DNA of 64,000 nt from Cheiracanthium punctorium (Eukaryota; Arthropoda; Arachnida; Araneae; Cheiracanthiidae): assembly GCA_038373885.1 (NCBI GenBank), contig JAWZYV010012274.1, forward strand, positions 2,046,001-2,110,000, read 5' to 3'. The translations under genes and the position numbers were made by a program. The notes under the pieces were generated by a model, which was not told the origin of the DNA, made no database searches, and saw only the letters and a list, made by a program, of their open reading frames with translations. Positions 25,031 through 36,700 of the stretch are shown in pieces. How positions within the stretch are numbered: position 1 is the stretch's first letter; each line of letters starts with the position of its first letter.

Positions 25031-27059
25031 AAAAGATGATATCTATGTTGGCATTTGTATACATATAAATACCAATGTATACATATAAAATTGAATTATT
25101 AAGTTCTTAATAGGAATTTCTTGTTAGTTTCAATTCTATCAAATTTTGCCAGTATTGCTTCTGATTTTCCTGTGCCTCTTGGAAATGTGACGTGATAGAC
25201 ATAAATTGATTTTACCAGTGAAGACAGCACCCCGAAATTAAGTCAATCCACCCATTTACAAACCAGAGGCAGAAAAAAAGTTTAAATTTGTTGACTAGTG
25301 TTATCAAAGCACCGCTGAAGTCTCGTTTCATTACCTTCGAGATTTGATAATTTTTTTAACAATCCGAATCTGTTGAAAACGTGCACATATGCACTATGAA
25401 CTTACAATGTCGCTTATCAAGTGAACAGTACTTTGATTTTCAGTTTGCTTACTGTCATATACATCACAAACAATAAATTAGGAATGTCAAGTTTCGAGCG
25501 GCATATCAAGATATACGATTGTAAATATTTAAACTTGCTTGCTTGTTGCAACTAACAATATTTCCTCTTGAGCCATCTGAGATCGTCTGTGTATAGAATT
25601 TTAGGCCTAAACGTCTTCATTATCTTGGAAACGAAAATTTCAGTGAGTGAGTACCTTTAATCAGTGGCATATCTACATTCTATACTTACATTCATCGTAA
25701 GACAAACTCATACATCGGGACTACATTATTTATTACCTAAAATTTTGAAGCTTGGCGAGATAATAACGCGCCAATGTAAGCTGCTAGAAACAGTCTAAAG
25801 GTATTTAAAACATTCATTACGTTACGTTACTCCCTTTAAAATAATAAATACATGGACTGATTTTTACGTAGCCACTTCGATTATGGGTGAGGAAATTATG
25901 TTCCAGTTTCGACTGAACAAGAATTCTCCATCATTTTTTTCTATTACGGCGCAGTTTAAAAAGTTCTCTACCCGTTACTTTATTTTGAAGGAATCATCAG
26001 GCCCCTCCCTTATATCCTGTGTTCTGTATTTCGTTTTGTCACGAATTTCGAGTATTAGCATTTTCGAGGAAAGTTTTTTAAGTCCAGATGTTGAACAGGA
26101 AGCTGTAGACGCCAGACGTTTCCCCCCGGCCCCCGACATCCAAAGAAGAGAATGCCAATTGTACTTTTTTTCTAAGCAAAAGACTGTTATTTTCTTTGGC
26201 ACTAAAAGCTATAAAATAATGACTAACACCTGCATTTCGGAATAAAATTTTGAAGAATTCGCTTTCAATAACAGCTGTTTAATACTAAAAGTATTGCGTG
26301 TACCGGAAAGTAATGTTAGTTTTTTACATGAAATTAAAACAAATAAATTCTCAGCAAGTATTTAAGCACAAACAAGCTGTACCTGCACATAGGATTCATA
26401 TATGTTAAATTTTAAAGCGAGAATTTTATAGATATGTTTTGTTTGTTTTTTTTTTCAAGAAAAAGGGCCACTCACTCCATTTTTTTCCCGTCTACTCTCC
26501 GTACAGGATAATATTCTAAATGTTCTGAAATTAATTTTTAGGTATTTGTAAATGCTGTATTTCACAGAAAGAATTTTACGGATATCCCCCTTTTTCTTTG
26601 AGATTATGCGGAATATCTTAAAAGAACGTTTTGGCCTCCTATCCCCCCACATGTTATGAATTTTGGAAAATGATTTCTAATCTAGCACCTACGTTAAAAA
26701 CTCATTTACATGCCGAATTTCGTTTTATTAACTTCAGTAGTTTTGGCTAGGCAAAATCAAGCATATGTAAGTTTTTTGAATGTTTAATGATTATAACGAA
26801 TTTATCACAATGCTCACAAATAAGAAATCTATCACGCATTCAATATTACTAAAATGTATCAAACTTGATAGGGCTTCACTCAAAAATTGTTTTTTGCTAC
26901 TTGTTCTATAATTTTAGCAAGAGGAAATGAATAAAAAAGGATAACATATAACTAGGTCCGCATGACGTATCGTGCATGCAACGTTGAGATGAGCGAATTT
27001 CGTGCAGTTATCTCTACCTCAAGTTGAATTTTTTTCGGTGATTATTCCTCGATGGTATG
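25031..27059. other. Intergenic, no gene supported
   Basis: The longest open frame, 25883-26245 (plus, 120 codons), has no recognisable motif, signal peptide or repeat, and its composition matches the surroundings; I treat it as chance. Confidence 0.4.
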
Positions 27060-27375
27060 CCCGATTTCGGATTTTCTTTTTTTAAGTGATCAGCATCTTG
27101 ACCTTGACCAATGTCACAGGTTCAATGAGCGCATTGAGAAATAGAATAATTCTTCTAATATCTCCATTGAAAGTCAAAGGCAGCAGGCTTTTCGGTGATG
27201 ATTCCTCCGTGGTCATCCCGATTGGTTTGATTTCAGATTTAAACCTTGCCACCATGGGTACCTATAACCATGCCAAATTTGAACTAAATCGGCCAAGCGG
27301 TTTAGGAGGAGAAGCGTTACGTTGAAATGCCTGAGTGTAGTGTACGAGCTTCGCTCGTTCGCTCAGCTCAATAAA
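27060..27375 (+). repeat. Probable RTE-type LINE/SINE 3' end
   Basis: The segment ends with TGCCAAATTTGAACTAAATC then GGCCAAGCGGTTTAGGAGGA, phrases I recognise from the 3' tails of RTE-class non-LTR elements and their SINEs in arthropods. Upstream, TTCGGTGATTATTCCTC and TTCGGTGATGATTCCTC about 160 bp apart indicate an internal direct repeat. Recognition is from memory and not aligned. Confidence 0.45.
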
Positions 27376-27595
27376 ATAAAAAAATAACACTTACATTGTT
27401 TTAATACTTCATAAATGCAGCTTTTAACTATTAATATTTGTCTAGTAAGTTTCGTCTGTAGACGAGCTTTTTCTTAGAGAATCCAGGTTAAAAAATACGG
27501 ATACATCTCAAGTTCTAACTTTGATTTCATTCATTATTTTGAGTACTCGTATTTTATAAAACAAAGGAACAACGGTAGATTGTACGTATTTATAT

Positions 27596-28726
27596 CCATT
27601 AGAGAAAAGTGCGCAACGTAAAATGTAAGAAAAACCGCAAAAAGTTCAAAATACGGTAGGAAAAAAAGACAACTAGAAGATTTTTTTCTAAACATAATTT
27701 TTCAAAAAGTGACACTTTTTAAATTTGTGTACGATCTCCGTACGCAAAAATTCGTAGTTAGCAGAAAGTGCCCCGTACACTAATAAGGTGATATACAAAA
27801 TTTCAGCTTTTCACCATAAAACGTTTCAGACATATCTTTAAGCAAAGATGGTTTACTGTTAGAGTGCAAAAAAATTGCTTTCGCTTTTTATGTACGACCG
27901 CCGAAATGCTATCATCCGACAAGATTTTTTCCCTTAGAGAGCCATTGAAAAGTGGGTTAAGTCAGCCTATATTTATCTTCATATCTCTGACACTTTTTAC
28001 GATATAATTCTCAAATTTTGTACATCACGTCATTAGTGTATGACGCACATTTTACAGGGAGATTATAATTAAAGTTCCACTTTAAAACGACCAGAAAAGG
28101 AAAACTACTGGACTAAACGTTATCAAACTTGGTAATTGTGTAAAGGTGGTCAGGGAATTTATTATCGACGAAAAAAAAGTTCAAAAATTCAACACCAGGG
28201 CAAGGACGTATTTAAGGGGGGGGGTCCAGGGGTCCGAACCTCCTCCCCCACGAAATTTGTATTTTTGTGACTAAAATGATACTGGTATAGTGTCCTTTTG
28301 AGACAAATATTTACGGTTTTTTACGGTTTGGAATCCCTCCGAAATTTTTGAAACCCCTCTGAAATGTTCTTCATGGAGGGTAGAGGGTCGGACCCCTGAT
28401 CTTCCCCCCCCCCTTAAATACGTCCTTGCCCCTGGTGTTGAATTTTTGAGCTTTTTTTCAGTGGATGATCAATCCCCTGACCACCTTTACACAATTATCA
28501 AGTTTGATAACATTGGGTTCAGTAGTTTTCCTTTTCTGATCGTTTTAAAGGGGAACTTTAATTATAATCACCCTGTACTTAAGGGAATTTTGTACGTGGC
28601 AACATAAAAATCTAAAAAATGCCACATTTTGAAAATTAACGGTGGATTTTCTTCCTTAAGGTAGCCATTTTTCCTACCTTGTTTTCAAAATTGGTACAAT
28701 TTATATTGCTCACTTATCTTTAATGG
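27596..28726. mobile_element. Foldback (long inverted-repeat) element, interrupted
   Basis: The left arm starting CCATTAGAGAAAAGTG (27596) is the inverted counterpart of the right arm ending in the complement of CCATTAAAGATAAGTG (28726). Arms match through successive blocks, including TACACTAATAAGGTGAT against TACACTAATGACGTGAT, down to a loop near 27870-27950. Without the 521-bp MITE inserted in its right arm (28055-28575) the element would be about 610 bp. A related half element without the MITE lies at about 37800-38110. Arms are diverged, so it is old. No coding capacity. Confidence 0.75.
28055..28575. mobile_element. TA-flanked MITE with ~165-bp inverted ends
   Basis: Begins CAGGGAGATTATAATTAAAG and ends CTTTAATTATAATCACCCTG, with TA immediately outside on both sides (28053-28054, 28576-28577). 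The arms extend through GGTGGTCAGGG, CACCAGGGCAAGGACG and a G-run/C-run pair, and are nearly perfect complements apart from a few changes. It interrupts the right arm of the foldback element at 27596-28726. No reading frame; a Tc1/mariner-type non-autonomous element is the best fit. Confidence 0.85.
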
Positions 28727-29109
28727 ACAAAGCATTAAAGCGTGTTACCACCTTTTTGGGGCACCCTGTATATACATTTACATGCGCAATCTGTCTAAAA
28801 TCGAGATTTTCTTAGTTTTAGACCAGAAATAAGCAGCTAAAATTTTTAGTTACAACACTGATGAACTTATTTCTTATCAAGAAATTAGACCACAAATTTT
28901 CATTCAGGAACTTTTATTTCCACTGCAAAGAAACATCCCTGATGTCTAAAAATCAAACTTCTTTTGGAATAAGTTTCCCCCGGTGTCTATAAAATCTTAA
29001 AAGTTTTAGTAGGCTCAAGTCTATGAGTCCCCCCCCCCCCCCCTCACGGCCACGAATCAAACAATAATTTACATTAATAACGTTAAGAACGAGGTGATTT
29101 GGAAATTTA

Positions 29110-32100
29110 GAGAAAATCTGGAATCGGTGATATTATGTCTGTCGGGGAATTATTTAATGAAAGTGGTATTGCACGAAATTTTCATAAGGCATATAAAAGC
29201 TACCCGAGTATCAGCACTTGTAGATGTGATGTTTGGTGAAGGAGTAAGAAGTGGAAGCTCTTAATTTGAACCGATCTAACAGCGATAGAATTTTTCAGAA
29301 TACCTGAAATTCGTGCTGCTATCTATCGGAGAATAAATTAATTGAAGTGTCATTACTTAAATATTTACACGGCGTATAACGCTTTCCCGCCTGTGAGGTT
29401 TATCGCTGGCCTAAGAACCCTTCTTTAAGTTCCAACCCAACTATCAGCGGTATTGTTTGTAAAAATTTGAAATTCGTGGTGGTGTCTATCGGGAAATTAT
29501 TTAATGAACCCTTCGAGAGACTTCAATAAAATGTCTCTTTGAATTAAATATTACTCTTTGATAATAGACATTAAATGTGTAATTTAAAAATATTAAAACA
29601 AATCCTGATTATCAAAAGCTTGAGGAAAATTGGTTTTTCTTTAAGTATGCAAATTGGGGCATCCATCCTGTACCATAATTTAAGTATTTTTTGTATCGGC
29701 AACTGTGGACGCAGGTTCTGAAAGGGCTTGGTGCCATTACATGAAATGCTTATAGGGCATTTAAAAACGATTTTCGCAATAGCGCTTACAGATGTGAGGT
29801 TTGACTCTAGCCTAAGATGCACAAGCCCTGAGTTCGAATCGGGTTCCAATATGATCAATTATAAAGGTACTGAGCATAGTAACGGCTGAAGTGTGAAGGT
29901 CTCCCATTGGGGCCTACCGCCAGTCTACCGATCTAGTAGTCCGGAATTTTGGTCGGATTTCTTCAGATGTAACGTGAATACGCGTTAGAAACCTTTAAAA
30001 CGTCCTCCGGCTAAGGCACATCTCTCTGTAGGTAGATGCCCCTCGTGTAAGCTTGCCATAACACGCACACAAAAGCTTAGTTCGAATCTAATTGTCAGCG
30101 GTAGAATGTTTGTGGACATTTGAAATGAGTGCTGCCATCTATCGGAGGATTTTTTTAATCATGTGCCATTACGTGAAATGTTTATAGGCCATATAAAAGA
30201 GTTTTGTCTACCAGAACTTAGCCATGTCACAAACACCACAGTCTTAAGATGCAGAGGCTCTGAATTCGAGCCCAGCTAGCAGCGACAGATTTTTTTAGAA
30301 ACGTTTATAGGGCATATAAAAGAGATCTGCGTAGCAACTCTTGTGTCTGTTAGGATTGTTGCTGGCTTAAGAGCTGTTCAAACCTAACTAGAAGAGATGC
30401 AATGCATACAAAATCTGGAATTGGCAATGGTATCTATCGGGTAATTTAACTAGTGTCACTATTTGAAATGTTTATAGGGCATATAAAAAAGGCTTTCGCA
30501 TCAGCACTTACGGCTGTGAGGTTTGATACTATTCCAAAGCGCAGAGGTTCTGAGTTCGAACCTGACTGTCCGCAGTGAAGTTTTAGAAAAAATCTGAAAT
30601 AGGTGCTGCCATCTAATGGAGAATTGTTTGAATCAAGTGCCATTACTTGAAATGTTTATAGGACATATAAACATATAAAAGAGCGTTCTGCGTCAACACT
30701 TACGGCTGTGAGGTTTGAAGCTATCCTCAAACGCGAGAGTTCTGAGTTCGAACCCTGCTGAACGAGGTAAAGTTTTTGAGAAAATCTGAAGTAAGTGCTG
30801 CCATCTAATGGAGAATTGTTTGAATCAAGGGCCATTACTTGAATTGTTTATAGGACATATGAAAGAGACTTCCTTGTCAGCACTTACGGCTGTGAGGTTT
30901 GACGCTGTTCTAAAGCACGAGGGTTCTGAGTTCGAACCCGACTGAGCGTGGTTTTGAGGAAATTTGAAGTGCTGCCATCTAATGGGGAAACGTTTGAATA
31001 AAGTGCCGTTACTTGAAATGTTCATAGGACATATGAAAGGGCCAGTGTAGCAGCACTTACGGCTGTGAGGTTCGTCGCTGGCTAAAGAAGCAGAGGATCT
31101 CAGTTCAAACCCGGCTAGATGAGACTGATTTTTCACAAAATCTGCTATAGTGGCGCTGTCTGTTGCAAAATTACTTAATTTGTGTTTTTATACTTAAAAT
31201 GTTCATGAGATATAAAACAGGCTTGAGCAACGTAACTTACGGTTGTGTAGTTTAATGCTGGCCGAAAAAACGGCCAGTTGACTACAAGCTTAGCTAGAAG
31301 CAAAGGAATTTTCACGAAAAGTTAAAACTGCTGATGCTGTCTATCGGAGAATTATTTAATTAAAGTGCCATTACTTGAAATCCTTATAGGATGCATAAAA
31401 GTAGCCTGCATACAAGCAGTTGTGGTTATGTGGTTTGATGCTCACTTTGTACGGGATGAGACTGAGTTCGAATCTAGCTGAGTGAGGTGGAGCTTTTTGA
31501 ATTTAGCGGAAATCATTGACTAGTGGCTCCATCTATCTAACTAAATTAATAAATAAAATATTTCAATATAATGTATAAGTGGCATATAAAAGGAATCCTC
31601 ATGTGCGCAAGTGTGGCTGTGTGGTTTGATGCTGGTCTCGTATGGTAAAGGCCAGAGCTGGAATCTGTCTGAGTGGAGTGGAGCTTTTTGAATTTAACTG
31701 AAATCAGAGGCTAGTGGCTCCATCTATCTGACTAATTTAATAAATAAAATATTTCAATATAATGTATAAGGAGCACATAAAAGGATTCGGCATGTGCGCA
31801 ATTGTGGCTGTGTGGTTTGATGCTGGTCTCTCATGGGAAAAGCCTGTGTTCGAATCCAGCTGAGGGCGGTGGAGCTTTTAGAATTTATCTTAAATGAGAA
31901 GCTAGTGGCTCCATCTATCTGACTAATTTAATAAATTAAATATTTCAATATAAAGTATATGGGGCAGATAAAAGAAGTTCGCATGCACGCAGTTGTGGCT
32001 GTGTGCTTTGATGCTGGTCTCGTATGAGTAGGGCCTGAGGTCGAATCTATCTGAGTGTAGCGCTGCTTTTTGAATTTAACTGCAATCAGAGGCTAGTGGC

Positions 32101-32160
32101 TCCATCTATCTGACTAATTTAATAAATAAAATATTTCAGTATAATGTATAAGTGGCACAT
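29110..32160 (+). repeat. Tandem array of ~180-190-bp tRNA-like units
   Basis: A diverged tandem array. The best units carry TACGGCTGTGAGGTTTGATG or TGTGGCTGTGTGGTTTGATG followed about 40-45 bp later by a box B-like GAGTTCGAACC. Box A-like starts fall near 30512, 30704, 30888, 31061, 31241, 31423, 31613, 31804 and 31994, spacing 173-192 bp. Each unit then has GTGCTGCCATCTA (or GTGGCTCCATCTATCTGAC) and TTATAGGACATATAAAAG. Older, less regular units reach back to about 29110. The A/B arrangement and spacing are those of a polymerase III internal promoter. This looks like a satellite built from tRNA-like SINE monomers. Units from 31423 on belong to a second subtype that is also found inverted at 33060-33775. 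Confidence 0.8.
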
Positions 32161-32164
32161 AAAA

Positions 32165-32573
32165 GAAAATCCGCCATGGCCGTGGTTGGCCGAGAGGTGG
32201 GAGTCAGCGTTCGCGCTCTCCTCTGGTGGCGGGTTCTATCCCCGTCGCGGTGTGTATGTGTGATGGATGCTTGCGAGTGTGGTGGTTCGGAATCCACGTT
32301 AAACTGTAGGTCGCTGTCTCGGCACACTGTTCGGTGACAGTTTCTTCTCTGTATCTTTCTCTCTAACAATGCTTCCTTCTCGACCACGTGCAAAGGAATG
32401 GGGCGGAACCTGCGTGGGATTGATCCGGGGCGGAGACCCCTTCCTTGTATCGGGGTCGAAACTCCGGTCACTCCTCCAGCGTTTCCGCCCTCAGCTTCCT
32501 GACCGCGAGGTATTTTGCTGCTGTCCATCTCGGTTAACGAGGTCCAGTATTTTGCCGAAATTTAACTTCCTTC
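32165..32573 (+). repeat. tRNA-derived SINE-like unit, left palindrome arm
   Basis: Where the next array unit would be expected, a different tRNA-like head appears: box A-like TGGTTGGCCGAGAGGTGG at about 32185 and box B-like GGGTTCTATCCC at about 32229. A G+C-rich body of about 340 bp follows, with CGGGGCGGAGACCCC near 32427. The mirrored copy is 32623-33032 on the minus strand. Open frames in it on both strands appear to be by-products of high G+C and have no known domain. Confidence 0.7.
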
Positions 32574-32622
32574 CCGAGCCTACTGAACACTTCCTTTTAG
32601 AGGTTCCAGGAGTGAATATGCC

Positions 32623-33032
32623 GAAGGAAGTTAAATTTTGGCAAAATACTGGACCTCGCTAACCGAGGTCGACAGCAGCAAAATACCTCGTGGTCAGGAA
32701 GCTGAGGGCGGAAACGCTGGAGGAGTGACCGGAGTTTCGACCCCGATACAAGGAAGGGGTCTCCGCCCCGGATCAATCCCACGCAGGTTCCGCCCCATTC
32801 CTTTGCACGTGGTCGAGAAGGAAGCATTGATAGAGAGAAAGATACAGAGAAGAGACTGTCACCGAACAGTGTGCCGAGACAGGGACCTACAGTTTAACGT
32901 GGATTCCGAACCACCACACTCGCAAGCATCCATCACACATACACACCGCGACGGGGATAGAACCCGCCACCAGAGGAGAGCGCGAACGCTGACTCCCACC
33001 TCTCGGCCAACCACGGCCATGGCGGATTTTCT
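32623..33032 (-). repeat. tRNA-derived SINE-like unit, right palindrome arm
   Basis: Inverted copy of the unit at 32165-32573, differing at only a few positions by eye (for example CTGTCGACCTCGG here against CTGTCCATCTCGG in the left arm). The tRNA-like head lies at its right side and is read on the minus strand. Confidence 0.7.
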
Positions 33033-33775
33033 TTTATGTGCCACTTATACATTATACTGAAATATTTTATTTATTAAATTAGTCAGATAGATGGAGCCAC
33101 TAGCCTCTGATTGCAGTTAAATTCAAAAAGCAGTGCTACACTCAGATAGATTCGACCTCAGGCCCCACTCATACGAGACCAGCATCAAAGCACACAGCCA
33201 CAACTGCGTGCATGCGAGCTTCTTTTATCTGCCCCATATACATTATATTGAAATATTTTATTTATTAAATTAGTCAGATAGATGGAGCCACTAGCTTCTC
33301 ATTTAAGATAAATTCTAAAAGCTCCACCGCGCTCAGCTGGATTCGAACACAGGCTTTTCCCATGAGAGACCAGCATCAAACCACACAGCCACAATTGCGC
33401 ATTTCCGAATCCTTTTATGTGCTCCTTTTACATTATATTGAAATATTTTATTTATTAAATTAGTCAGATAGATGGAGCCACTAGTCTCTGATTTCAGCTA
33501 AATTCAATAAGCCCCATCCCACTCAGCTAGATCCGTACGCAGGCCCTCCCAGTACGCCATTACTGTTAAACCATACAGCCACAACAGCAGATTCCTTTTA
33601 TGTGCCCTATACACCTTACGCTGGAATATTATTTCTTATTAAATGAATCAAATAGATGGAGCCACTAGCCTTAGATTTCAGCTAAATTCAAACAGCTCCA
33701 CTCCACTGGATTCGAACTCAGGTTCTCCCCTCACGAGGGCAGCGTCAAACGACAAAGCCACAAGTTCGCGCGTGG

Positions 33776-36700
33776 CCGGATGCACTAATAAAATTTGAAT
33801 ATTTGTTACAAGAATTTAGGGTTAAGAATCTAAACAACATAACTTTCAAAAATGTTAACTAATAATCAAGTTTTTATCTGGGGGGAGGGGCTCCGTAACA
33901 TTTAACCCCTTGTTTCATTTTAACGATAAAAATATTTGGAAAACTAAAAAATAACAACAAAAAAGAATTTTAAAAATGTTAAGAAAACGTTGTGAAAAAG
34001 ATTAAAAACAGAATGTAGCACATGATTCATTCGCATTGCCAGAAAAAGGCCAATTTATCGCCAAATTTATCGCCAATTTTGGAGCCAAAAAAAAAGTAGG
34101 ATGTATATTGAAGCTTAGCCCAATTCTTTTGCTCTTAACTGGGCTCGAAGTCAGAGACTCCGCTTGTTCGTATGGCTAAAAGTACTAAAATTAACCTCGT
34201 ACATTAATGTACATTGGTCTCCAAAACGTAAGGGAACTAGTACTAGCTTAATTTAATAGCTTAAATTTCAGGCTCGGACTCAGGCTATCGCTCTTAGATA
34301 AATAATCTCTTGTTTCTAATCCTAAGTTCTCGGATTTGGGCTGGCTTGGCCTTTAAAAAGAGCCTAAACTCATAAACGGAAGTCAGGCGCTGTTTGATTA
34401 GTAGAGAAGAAATACCTAATTATCTATCAAATATTCATGAAAGAGATTCATACGAAACAGTTTCTGCGTTTGGTGTGGGATCTCTTTAGGTAGACGTACA
34501 GACTTTCATGTCTTTCTACGTGGACGTCTATGACATGTTTATATGCCCTTATGCCAGCGCAACAGGTAATGATATCCTGTTACGGTGTGTTCGGACAGTG
34601 GATTTTCCAGATTTTTGTGACCTGTATGGTCTAGCATGATGATTATGAAAGACAGGATATATTTGATCCTTAGAGCCCAGATCGCCACTAAAATGCGATA
34701 TATGAACAAACCTCAAGACGAAAATACTAGGCTGAACTCATGAACTGAGCTCGAATCTTGAAAGATTATCTTCAGCACCAAACAATTCAGCGTAAGGAAT
34801 AATCAGCTGGATCACCGGATTTCTATCATATCGAGCATGCTTGGGATGCTTCAGAAAGATGAGTTGTTGCTGAATCTCCCTCCTCAGATCTGGTCCACGC
34901 TTACAAGAACAAAGTTAACGGCTGGCATTTCTCAGCAAACTCATCGATCGTATAACTGTCAGTTCTTCACATCGCTACGTTCTACACATTGAAGATACGT
35001 TTCTTTGCACCAAACTGACACCCCCATTTTCTTAATTTACACATGTGCTATTTCTAAAACAACATAATTGCATGGTATTTATTTCTCTATTTTTTTTATT
35101 TTTATATACTTTACTGCGTATTGCATGCTGTCGCCCAGTTTCATTAAATTCTAACTTCACATTTTAATTAATTCTTTATTTTGTGAATGTTATTTAAATT
35201 TTGGAAACCGCTGTAGAAAAAACAGAAATTATAGATATATTTCTTAAGATTCTTCGCTGGAGTAAGACCAATAATTTTCACAGAACATAAGTGTTCATGA
35301 TTTTACTGGCAGTAATAGTAAAGGAATCGGTTTTAAAAATACAGATAAAAGTTTGTTTTCCAATATTATTGACATTGATACCAGAAAGAGCGTCTCGCAA
35401 GTATAAGTAACACAGTAGAAAATACGTGATGGTAGAGAACATCTACCGAAATAAAGAAATGTTTTTTTCAATAGTTCTTAAATTAAAACACTTGCATTGT
35501 GATTCATTTTTTCTTTCAGGGTGAGGTTTTCTGTCACTAAACAAAAAGGAAATGGCTCTTTCTTTTTCTTTTTTTTTTATTTAGGTATGGTACTGAAGCA
35601 TATCATCAAAACTATAAAGTGCAAGCAGATCCTGAACTGGTCTCAGAAACATTAAAAAGTGATAACTTTTCTTTATAGTTCACCCCCCCCCCCATGGTTT
35701 CTTTGATGCTCGGTGATTTTTAAATTTCTGCCATCTGTGACAGAATCAAACAAAAACGTACCTTTTGAAGGAAAAGGGAGGGTGTGGGCTGGGGGTAGGG
35801 GAACGAAACAGCTTCTTGCTATACGGTCTGTGTAGGTAGCAATTCTTCATGCTTGGCACTTGGGTTGCCCCCCCACGGTCGATTTGTGGACAGGAAACTG
35901 CAGATATTATGGGATTTTTTTATTTATTTTTTTCAAGCACAGGAAATCAATTATCTTCATGAAAGCAAACAATGGTTTAAGATAGGATTATCAAGCTTTA
36001 TTCATTGGATAAGTGTTTTATTCATTTCATGCATGTTACAGCATTTCATTGCTGGATGGCGTCTTAACAGAAATTTCATGTGTAAAATGCACTTTAACAA
36101 AGAATTGACTTGTATAACTGATTTGTTAAAATGTGTTACACAAAATATCTATAAAAAGAATTGTTCTTTGAAAGGAAATCATCATTCACTGGTAAACGTC
36201 ACCGTGCATTCAAAAATTTCTTTCTTGATTTCTTTGTGTTTACTCTTTGAAGTATAATTTTCATTTTAAATGAATCTATAAAACAAACATTGTATTGGTT
36301 GTACAAAATACTAAATATTGTTGCGTGTTTACCAGGGTGATCTGCTCTTCGATCCATTCTCTCTAAAATTTATATTCAGCCCGCGAAATACAATGCCAGA
36401 AGAAAATAAAATTTTAATTTGACAGTAAGACTATTGGCAGTTGAATTGTGCGCCAAGTAAACAACTGCATAAAAACACTCAAAGTACTGGTGTTAAATGA
36501 TAAAATAAATAAAAAAATTGTGAAAAAAAAACACACATAATAAAACATCTTATAAGTAACATTTTATGTATGTTTTTCTCACAATGTTTTAATTTATTTT
36601 AAACTGCATGCTTTCGTGGAAATGCAGGTGTAGACAGCGATCATGGTATTAGTTCGGAGTGCTGTCAGTCTTGTGCAACCATATCAAGTTATACATAGAG

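Larger units (their letters stand above)
31420..33775. repeat. Large palindrome (inverted duplication), centre near 32598
   Basis: Left arm 31420-32573 and right arm 32623-33775 are inverted copies separated by a spacer of about 49 bp. The inner 438 bp of each arm (32136-32573 and 32623-33060) are almost identical by eye, including 97-codon and 76-codon mirrored open frames with only a few replacements. Outside this, the right arm holds about four tRNA-like units in reverse order, with the anchor CACAGCCACAA at about 33194, 33386, 33574 and 33755, in register with left-arm units at 31994, 31804, 31613 and 31423. The outer units are clearly more diverged, especially in the tRNA-like part. It could be a foldback transposon with subrepeats, or an inverted duplication of the array end. 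Confidence 0.85.

Noticed and set aside
25883..26245. 120-codon open frame on the plus strand
   Set aside because: No domain, signal or splice context; the composition matches surrounding non-coding DNA and an overlapping minus-strand frame is similarly open.
32136..33060. Mirrored open frames of 76-140 codons on both strands
   Set aside because: They lie in the two palindrome arms and follow from G+C-rich repeat sequence; the tRNA-like boxes explain the region better than a protein.
35853..36257. 134-codon open frame on the plus strand
   Set aside because: Rich in Phe, Ile, Lys and Asn as expected from A+T-rich DNA; no recognisable motif or conserved pattern.
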